Origin: Porphyromonadaceae bacterium | GTDB taxonomy: Bacteria; Bacteroidota; Bacteroidia; Bacteroidales; Dysgonomonadaceae | Assembly: GCA_022840285.1 (NCBI GenBank) | Contig: JALHIE010000057.1 | Coordinates: 1 to 12,822 of the forward strand | Reading direction: 5' to 3' | DNA: 12,822 nt | Shown: one piece after another, positions 8,010 to 12,822 of the stretch | Layout of the letters: the number at the start of each line of letters is the position of its first letter | How positions within the stretch are numbered: the first letter of the stretch is position 1 | The notes under the pieces: model-generated | Database searches by the model: none | Told to the model about the DNA's origin: nothing | The model's input: the letters and a program-made list of their open reading frames with translations, nothing else | Made by a program: the position numbers and the translations under genes

Positions 8010-9338
8010 ATGCGACACAAAAATACAAAAAAGATGGCATTCACTCCTGCTTCTGTAAAAAAGGAGTTCAGTTCGGAACAATTAACATCGTATGCAGGGT
8101 TGAGCGTAATTTCTGATTTCATCAATCAGTGCGGCGTTTACCGCAAGTTAAATGCGCTTTTCCCAACCATACGCCATAGTGCAAGCCGGTTTTGTACGGC
8201 CCAAATTCTTTCGGGCATTCTGTTGGCTGCTTTGTGTGGGGTTCATCGTTTGAAACGGATTGAAAACTTCTCGTTTGATGCGTTAGTTGCCCGCTTACTT
8301 CGTTTACCCAAAAACATTGATGAGGATACCATACGCCGTCATCTGTCCAATATGGGAGAACGTGGGGCTCGTGTGCTGCATGAATTTTTCCTGCATTTTG
8401 CCGCCAAACAGGTTTCCCTTTGTGGGTTAAAGCGCATCACGCTCGACTGCGACTCAAGTGTATTCCTCGCTTATGGCAATCAACAAGGAGCAGAGGTGGG
8501 GTACAATCCGCACAAAAAGGGAGCAAAAGGGTATCACCCGATTTTCTGTTTTGTGGCAGAGATGAAGTTGCTTGTAAACAGTTGGTTGCGTCCGGGTTCG
8601 GCCTACACCTCAAACGGAGTTTGTGAATTTATCAAAGAGACCCTGGCAGCACTTCCCAAGACAATAAAGAAAGTGTTTTTCAGGGCTGACAGCGGTTTTT
8701 TTGACGGAGAGTTGTTTGATTTGCTCGAAGAGGGTGGGCATGAGTATTTGGTAAAAGTTAAATTGAAAGGACTCAAAGAATTGTTAGGCGAACAAAACTG
8801 GCAACGAGTTGACGAACGAACTGAAATATGCCAATTTTCATATCAATGTACAGGTTGGAAAAAACCTCGAATGTTTTATGCCGTCCGCATTGTAAAACAA
8901 ATGGTTGAAGTTGATTTCTTTGGAGAGAAACAGTTTGTTCCCGAATATGAGTACTTCTGCTATTGCTCCAACCTGAAGGGGTTGGATGCTTTGCAAGTGC
9001 ATGCCCTTTACGGGGCCCGTGCCGAGAGTGAAAATTGGATTGAGCAGGCCAAAAACTCGCTTTGTGCCGGAAGCACTTTAACGCAGGATTTTTGGGTAAA
9101 CGACATTCTTTGGCAATTATCGGCTTTTGCTTACAGTCTGTCCGTAATCATTTGTTATAAGAGCCACTTTGGGGCATGGCGCCAGGAACACACCACTTTC
9201 CGCGATTGGTTTATCCGGGTACCGGGCAAGGTGGTAACATCCGGCAGGATCACTACGGTTAAAATGCCGAAAGAGTATTATCGTAAAGTAGGATGGCGCA
9301 ATTTTGAGCAACGAATAACGGTTGCGATGACCGGCTAA
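8010..9338 (+). CDS. IS1380-family DDE transposase
   Basis: This 442-residue protein catalyses cut-and-paste movement of the surrounding IS. Numbered from 8010, the catalytic triad candidates are Asp146 (in LDCDSS; Asp148 is the alternative), Asp227 (in FRADSGF) and Glu341. Glu341 sits in YGARAESENWIEQAK, a perfect Y-x2-R-x3-E-x6-K signature of the IS4/IS1380 transposase clan. An N-terminal DNA-binding-type region (FCTAQILSGILLAALCGVHR, DEDTIRRHLSNMGERG) precedes the DDE core. The reading frame is unbroken and all key residues are present, so it may be active. An ATG at 8034 (MAFTPASVKKEF) is an equally good start and lies farther from the upstream hairpin. Confidence 0.93.
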   Translation: MRHKNTKKMAFTPASVKKEFSSEQLTSYAGLSVISDFINQCGVYRKLNALFPTIRHSASRFCTAQILSGILLAALCGVHRLKRIENFSFDALVARLLRLPKNIDEDTIRRHLSNMGERGARVLHEFFLHFAAKQVSLCGLKRITLDCDSSVFLAYGNQQGAEVGYNPHKKGAKGYHPIFCFVAEMKLLVNSWLRPGSAYTSNGVCEFIKETLAALPKTIKKVFFRADSGFFDGELFDLLEEGGHEYLVKVKLKGLKELLGEQNWQRVDERTEICQFSYQCTGWKKPRMFYAVRIVKQMVEVDFFGEKQFVPEYEYFCYCSNLKGLDALQVHALYGARAESENWIEQAKNSLCAGSTLTQDFWVNDILWQLSAFAYSLSVIICYKSHFGAWRQEHTTFRDWFIRVPGKVVTSGRITTVKMPKEYYRKVGWRNFEQRITVAMTG

Positions 9339-9372
9339 CAGACCGTCGGTTAATTGGCTGCCTCCTACTTTG

Positions 9373-9419
9373 GTCATAAACTCTTTTATGACGGGGGATT
9401 GCTTGTCATGAAATGACAA
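9373..9419 (+). repeat. Two adjacent short hairpins after the transposase
   Basis: GTCATAAA (9373-9380) pairs with TTTATGAC (9385-9392) around a CTCT loop. TTGTCAT (9403-9409) pairs with ATGACAA (9413-9419) around GAA. Both are perfect and share a GTCAT/ATGAC core. Neither is followed by a T-run, so they are not standard intrinsic terminators. They lie inside the IS right noncoding end. Confidence 0.6.
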
Positions 9420-9466
9420 TTATGTTAAAATGTGTATAAAAAGACAGACGGAGTGGGTAACGCAAC

Positions 9467-9486
9467 CACCTTAAACCGGTAAGGTG
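9467..9486 (+). repeat. Hairpin CACCTTA/TAAGGTG in the IS right end
   Basis: CACCTTA (9467-9473) pairs perfectly with TAAGGTG (9480-9486) around AACCGG. CCAC at 9466-9469 could alternatively pair with upstream GTGG at 9453-9456, and AGGTG at 9482-9486 is followed by CACCT at 9488-9492, so competing folds are possible. Function is unknown. Confidence 0.5.
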
Positions 9487-9509
9487 CCACCTAAAAGGGA
9501 AGGAAAAGC

Positions 9510-9543
9510 GGCGATATGTTTCAAAAAAGTGAAACATATCGCC
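9510..9543 (+). repeat. Perfect 14-bp hairpin near the IS right terminus
   Basis: GGCGATATGTTTCA (9510-9523) is the exact reverse complement of TGAAACATATCGCC (9530-9543), with a six-base loop AAAAAG. It is the strongest secondary structure in the window. The bases that follow (TCAGAGG) contain no T-run, so it is not a textbook terminator, although a stem this strong 55 bp before the next gene could still reduce read-through or protect the transposase mRNA 3' end. Confidence 0.75.
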
Positions 9544-9580
9544 TCAGAGGATCATTCATTTGAAGGGGAAATTTTAAAAT

Positions 9581-9592
9581 GAGATTTTTAGG
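9581..9592 (-). repeat. IS right terminal inverted repeat
   Basis: GAGATTTTTAGG is the exact reverse complement of 7923-7934. It ends 6 bp before the ATG at 9599, so the IS supplies nearly the whole untranslated leader of the next gene. Confidence 0.88.
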
Positions 9593-9598
9593 TTAAAC

Positions 9599-11497
9599 AT
9601 GAAAAGAAGAAAATTTATAACATCAGGAGGGGCCATCCTTGGAGGGGCATCTTTAGTAGGTACAGCCAGGGCTATGGCAACTGAAAAAGCAAAACCAGTT
9701 GAAAAAGAAAAGCTTTGGATGTTGCTGTCCTCCCTGAACCAGGAAAATATCCACCTGGTCATCCCCACCGTGGCATGGATCGCAGAAAAGGCGGGGGTCA
9801 GGTTCGAAAACTATCTGGAGGCAGAACGGGATGGCCGATTGTTTGCCCGTACAGGCAGCACTGTTTTAGGCGGTTTCCACCACCAGCAGTTCAATTACCT
9901 GAATGCCATTTTCGATGTTGAATACATCTTTTTTGGCGAAGCCCCATTGTTTCGTTCTTCGGTTGAAGTGTTTGGTAAAAAGACAATCGCCGATTCTTCA
10001 TCGATTTCAGAGCTGTATACATTGTTGCTTGCTCTGGCCGGGATCAAAAAAGTCAATGGTATTTTGTTCGGCCCGGGCGAAAAATCAAAGATCAATAATA
10101 AGGAGTTTGAACTTGGTCCGTATTTATATGCCGATATCTTTAATAATAAGTACCTGGCCTATCCGGTCCCGGCAGAAGAAGCCAATGTTCCCTACAGCGC
10201 TTGTGAATACTTGTATTTGAGTGGGGAAGACAAAGCAAAATTGGCTTTAACCCATGCTGGGGCAAAAGAACTGGACGGGTATTCTTCCAGGGATGACTAC
10301 GGAACGATTACACTCAGGATCGCCAACCGCTGGAAATCGCAGGCAAAGGGTGTGGCCTTTGCCGACCCGAGTGCCATCTTGTCTCAGATACCCAAATTAT
10401 GCCGTGAAAGGAGGGTCGCTGTTTACGCGCCAACCAAACCAATGAAGTCCTCAGAAATCGTGTTTAACAACTATCAGGAGGCTTGTTCGGCGATTGTAGT
10501 GGAAACTGCCGCACTGGCAAAAGAAGTTGGCAACCTGACCATGGTGGGGAGGCAAACCACTGACGGCGATTTAATTGAATGGTCCAAAGACGGGGTTTGT
10601 TTGCAAATTATGGACCCCAACCGTCCAGCATTTCCTGTTGTTGATACGGTACCGCATGTGTGGACTAACGTCGGGGGGACACTGTATGATGAAGAACCGG
10701 ACGATGACCAGTTGAGAAAATATGCCAAAGAGGGAAAAATATTGAACAGCCTTTTCTGGCATTCGGGTGAAATGGCCCATAACGAAGCGATGATCAATTT
10801 ATTCGACCTGGTTGCCTTTACTGGTGTGAAGATGGGCGTGGGAGCACATGCCGCCCGTTATGAAACTGCCCCCCAGTTGTGGGAAATGATCAACATTCCC
10901 AGGGCAAGGGGAGGGGTAAGGGGCTATATTGAGCCAGTATTGTATTCAGGCGGTATGGGCATCATGGCTGAGATGAATTGCCCTCCTTCGATATTAACAG
11001 ATCATTGCAAGAATGCACTTTCAAACATACGAAAATTAGCACACGATGAAGCTACACCTAAAGGGCATTGGGCATTTCTGGATTCCGATTTATCATCATT
11101 TACGGAGTCTGATGACAAGCTGTTCAAGGCGATAGAAGCATCGGGTCTGGAATATGCTGTGACATTGGCTCAGCCCGGGCGCAACAAAATTCTTTATCAA
11201 TCGGATAAATTCTTGGTAATAAACCAAACCCCGAGGCATTTTTACGCTGGGTCACCTTTTGTCCGCCTTCGGACCATAGATGAATACAGTTCAGCTCCGT
11301 TGACCAGCCCAGGATGGTTGCTGGGAACCATTGATTCCCCGGTACATGCATTTACCCAATATATATGGAGAAACGGGCATGATATGATCAAGCTTGTCGA
11401 ATACATGACAAAGGGAGGCCAGTTTGTCAATGTTCTTCCGCATACCATTGCCCGTTATGCAAGAATATTGAAAGAAGAAGGATTTTTACACGATTGA
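9599..11497 (+). CDS. Exported 632-aa protein of unrecognised family with Tat-like signal
   Basis: I do not recognise the family. Residues 1-27 form a Tat-type signal: MKRRKFITSGG with RRKFI, a Gly/Ala-rich hydrophobic core, then ARAMA as a possible cleavage site. The rest looks soluble, with no obvious membrane segment. Striking stretches are FHHQQFNYLNAIF near 93-105, DPNRPAFPVVDTVPHVWTNV near 338-357, FWHSGEMAHNEAMINLFDLV near 385-404, then GVGAHAARYETAPQLW, YSGGMGIMAEMNCPPSI and HWAFLDSDLSSFTESDD. His, Asp, Glu and Trp recur, as in carbohydrate-active enzymes. The C-terminal part (SPVHAFTQYIWRNGH to HTIARYARILKEEGFL) loosely recalls the deacetylase/GH38/GH57 barrel superfamily; this is weak inference. 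It is one base from the GH125 gene and almost certainly co-translated with it, implying a shared glycan pathway. Its native leader appears replaced by the IS. Confidence 0.85.
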   Translation: MKRRKFITSGGAILGGASLVGTARAMATEKAKPVEKEKLWMLLSSLNQENIHLVIPTVAWIAEKAGVRFENYLEAERDGRLFARTGSTVLGGFHHQQFNYLNAIFDVEYIFFGEAPLFRSSVEVFGKKTIADSSSISELYTLLLALAGIKKVNGILFGPGEKSKINNKEFELGPYLYADIFNNKYLAYPVPAEEANVPYSACEYLYLSGEDKAKLALTHAGAKELDGYSSRDDYGTITLRIANRWKSQAKGVAFADPSAILSQIPKLCRERRVAVYAPTKPMKSSEIVFNNYQEACSAIVVETAALAKEVGNLTMVGRQTTDGDLIEWSKDGVCLQIMDPNRPAFPVVDTVPHVWTNVGGTLYDEEPDDDQLRKYAKEGKILNSLFWHSGEMAHNEAMINLFDLVAFTGVKMGVGAHAARYETAPQLWEMINIPRARGGVRGYIEPVLYSGGMGIMAEMNCPPSILTDHCKNALSNIRKLAHDEATPKGHWAFLDSDLSSFTESDDKLFKAIEASGLEYAVTLAQPGRNKILYQSDKFLVINQTPRHFYAGSPFVRLRTIDEYSSAPLTSPGWLLGTIDSPVHAFTQYIWRNGHDMIKLVEYMTKGGQFVNVLPHTIARYARILKEEGFLHD

Positions 11498-11498
11498 T

Positions 11499-12746
11499 AT
11501 GGAACGACGGAAATTCATTAGAAATACAAGTGTAGTTGCAGGGGTATTGGCTTTTTCAAATGGTATAGCGAGCACTGCAAAATATGGTTGCAAACGTCCA
11601 CCGCTTTCGGAACGCAAATTTACAAGTAAAGCAATTGAGGATATTATCCAGGACGCAAAAGCAAAAATTTCGGACCCGGAAATAGCCTGGCTGTTTGAAA
11701 ACTGCTTTCCAAATACCCTTGACACAACGATTTATTTTACTGTGGAAACAAACGGACGCCCCGATACCTTTGTGATAACAGGAGATATTCATGCCATGTG
11801 GCTCAGGGACTCAACCGCATATGTATGGCCATACCTGCCATACATGAAATCAGATCCTCGGCTTCAACAATTGATAGCAGGTGTGATCAACCGCCAGACT
11901 AAATGTCTGCTGATTGATGCTTATGCCAATGCGTTTAATAAAAATAAGGAAGGCCCCGGCAAATGGTCTTTGACCGACGTGACTGAGATGAAGCCTGAAA
12001 TTCATGAACGAAAATATGAACTCGACTCGATTTGTTACCCGGTCCGGCTGGCCTATGCCTATTGGAAAGAAACAGGGGACGTATCGCCCTTTGATGCCGA
12101 TTGGAGTGTGGCTGTTCAGAACATAATAAAGGTAATCCATGAGCAGCAACGTTTTGATGGCTCAGATAACTACAGCTTCTTTAGGGAATCAAAAAAAACA
12201 ACAGGGACAGCTCAGGGGGCAACAGGTAAAGGTAACCCGGTAAAGCCCAATGGCATGATCTGTTCGGTTTTTCGACCGTCCGATGACGGTACGATTTTCC
12301 CTTACTTGGTTCCTTCGAACCTGATGGCTGTAAATGTGCTCAGAAAGCTGGTCGAGATGCTGAATGAAATTAAGGAAGAGCAACATTTAGTAGCTCAATG
12401 CAATAGTCTTGCCAACCAGGTTGAAACAGCTATTAACAAATACGGGATTATCAATCATCCTGAGTTTGGGAAGATTTATGCTTTTGAAGTCGATGGTTTC
12501 GGGGGGCAGCTCTGTATGGATGATGCCAATGTGCCGAGCCTTGTTTCGTTGCCATACCAGGGATGTGTGGATATGGAAGATGAAACCTACCAACGGACCC
12601 GGCAGTTTATTTTCAGCAAATGGAACCCATATTATTTTGAGGGTAAGTCTGCTTCCGGTGTCGGGAGCCCGCACACGGGGTACAATAAAATCTGGCCTAT
12701 GAGTATTATCCTGCGCGCCATTACTAGTATAAAGTTCTTTAAATAA
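11499..12746 (+). CDS. GH125 exo-alpha-1,6-mannosidase, C-terminally truncated and probably inactive
   Basis: GH125 enzymes release terminal alpha-1,6-linked mannose by inversion. This 415-residue copy begins with a Tat-like signal (MERRKFIRNTSVVAGVLAF). It carries recognisable family blocks: TGDIHAMWLRDSTAYVWPYL (residues about 92-111), KYELDSICYPVRLAYAYW, FRPSDDGTIFPYLVPSN (258-274), YAFEVDGFGGQLCMDDANVP, and GSPHT...IWPMSIILRAITS. After that block family members continue for roughly 60 more residues, including a motif resembling GFMHESF and an F-A-W-A-N block near the C-terminus. Here only IKFFK and a stop follow. From memory, the characterised clostridial enzyme uses an Asp (D220) as acid, probably in the RPSDD block, and a late Glu (E393) as base; the base region is absent here. 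Either the gene is broken or the enzyme is dead. Family call firm; loss of activity inferred. Confidence 0.9.
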   Translation: MERRKFIRNTSVVAGVLAFSNGIASTAKYGCKRPPLSERKFTSKAIEDIIQDAKAKISDPEIAWLFENCFPNTLDTTIYFTVETNGRPDTFVITGDIHAMWLRDSTAYVWPYLPYMKSDPRLQQLIAGVINRQTKCLLIDAYANAFNKNKEGPGKWSLTDVTEMKPEIHERKYELDSICYPVRLAYAYWKETGDVSPFDADWSVAVQNIIKVIHEQQRFDGSDNYSFFRESKKTTGTAQGATGKGNPVKPNGMICSVFRPSDDGTIFPYLVPSNLMAVNVLRKLVEMLNEIKEEQHLVAQCNSLANQVETAINKYGIINHPEFGKIYAFEVDGFGGQLCMDDANVPSLVSLPYQGCVDMEDETYQRTRQFIFSKWNPYYFEGKSASGVGSPHTGYNKIWPMSIILRAITSIKFFK

Positions 12747-12776
12747 CTTGACATTTTCGTATAATTTTTATATTTT
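12747..12776 (+). promoter_or_regulatory. Candidate promoter for the gene at the right edge
   Basis: CTTG at 12747-12750 is followed after 18 nt by TATATTTT at 12769-12776, close to the Bacteroidota TTTG-N19-TAnnTTTG pattern. The gene start at 12794 is 17 bp beyond. The element begins directly after the premature GH125 stop, so it may belong to whatever sequence replaced the GH125 3' end. Confidence 0.35.
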
Positions 12777-12793
12777 TACGCCAAAAAAAAGCT

Positions 12794-12822
12794 ATGGCGG
12801 ATAAATATAAGAAGAGGGGCAA
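12794..12822 (+). CDS. Start of an unidentified gene, cut by the window edge
   Basis: The ATG at 12794 follows a poly-A leader (CCAAAAAAAAGCT) and opens a frame encoding MADKYKKRG before the window ends. Nine residues are too few to identify. The basic N-terminus and the position right after a broken gene would suit a transposase of a second mobile element, but this is a guess. It could equally be an ordinary gene brought next to the broken GH125 by a deletion. Confidence 0.35.

Larger units (their letters stand above)
7923..9592 (+). mobile_element. Complete IS1380-family insertion sequence, about 1670 bp
   Basis: The element is bounded by perfect 12-bp inverted repeats: CCTAAAAATCTC at 7923-7934 and its reverse complement GAGATTTTTAGG at 9581-9592. 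Partial similarity continues inward (about 18 of 23 positions). Ends starting with CC, the length, and one DDE transposase with a Y-x2-R-x3-E-x6-K motif all fit the IS1380 family. Flanks are TTAAG on the left (7918-7922) and TTAAA on the right (9593-9597), an imperfect 5-bp or shifted 4-bp target duplication. The noncoding portions, 87 nt on the left and 254 nt on the right, are rich in inverted repeats. There is no passenger gene. The element sits between the uptake genes and the enzyme genes of the locus, in the same orientation. Confidence 0.88.

Noticed and set aside
9117..9419. 100-residue - strand frame overlapping the transposase 3' end and IS noncoding region
   Set aside because: Most of it is antisense to conserved transposase sequence, and the rest covers hairpin DNA; no family resemblance or start signal was seen.
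9510..9543. Rho-independent terminator
   Set aside because: The 14-bp stem is perfect but is followed by TCAGAGG, with no T-run on the + strand. It is reported as a hairpin, not as a terminator.
9561..9570. GAAGGGGAA as a Shine-Dalgarno site for the 9599 gene
   Set aside because: It lies about 30 bp before the ATG, too far for normal use, and it is inside the IS.
12748..12765. Sigma-70 style TTGACA and TATAAT pair
   Set aside because: The two hexamers are only 6 bp apart, far from the required 17 or so; a Bacteroidota-type promoter with an 18-nt spacer fits the same region better.
1..12822. CRISPR arrays, tRNA or rRNA genes, phage genes
   Set aside because: No regularly spaced direct repeats, cloverleaf-like segments, rRNA-like stretches or phage-type proteins were seen.

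Overview
The window comes from a Bacteroidota genome, most likely order Bacteroidales; genus cannot be read from it. The evidence is a SusC/SusD pair, lipoproteins with acidic export signals, A/T-rich gene leaders without strong Shine-Dalgarno sites, and promoter-like TAnnTTTG boxes. All real genes are on the + strand. No rRNA, tRNA or CRISPR array was seen.

Region 1 (1-7922) is the outer-membrane part of a polysaccharide utilization locus (PUL). It holds a SusC-type TonB-dependent transporter with an N-terminal STN signalling domain, its SusD lipoprotein partner, a DUF4959/DUF5126/DUF5000-type lipoprotein, and a DUF4998 plus discoidin (F5/8 type C) lipoprotein. Together they would bind a glycan at the cell surface and import its oligosaccharides. 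The STN domain suggests control by an ECF sigma/FecR-type anti-sigma pair, presumably encoded to the left of the window.

Region 2 (7923-9592) is a complete IS1380-family insertion sequence of about 1.67 kb. It has 12-bp perfect terminal inverted repeats starting with CC, one DDE transposase, and noncoding ends rich in hairpins. Its left end lies inside the last codons of the discoidin gene and supplies that gene's stop codon. Its right end stops 6 bp before the ATG of the next gene. The flanking TTAAG/TTAAA is an imperfect target duplication, and simple excision would not restore a sensible gene end, so the junction may be a rearrangement.

Region 3 (9599-12746) is a tightly coupled two-gene unit, with both products carrying Tat-like signals. 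The first is a 632-aa exported protein of unrecognised family, the best candidate for something new here. The second is a GH125 exo-alpha-1,6-mannosidase, which points to an alpha-mannoside-containing glycan as substrate. The GH125 gene loses family similarity just after its SPH...IWPMSIILRAITS block, five codons before its stop, so it appears to lack the C-terminal segment that carries the expected catalytic base. A promoter-like sequence and the first nine codons of another gene follow to the window edge, consistent with a second break or insertion.

Functional reading (inference): a mannose-related PUL whose uptake half and enzyme half have been separated by an IS, and whose recognisable glycosidase is probably inactive.
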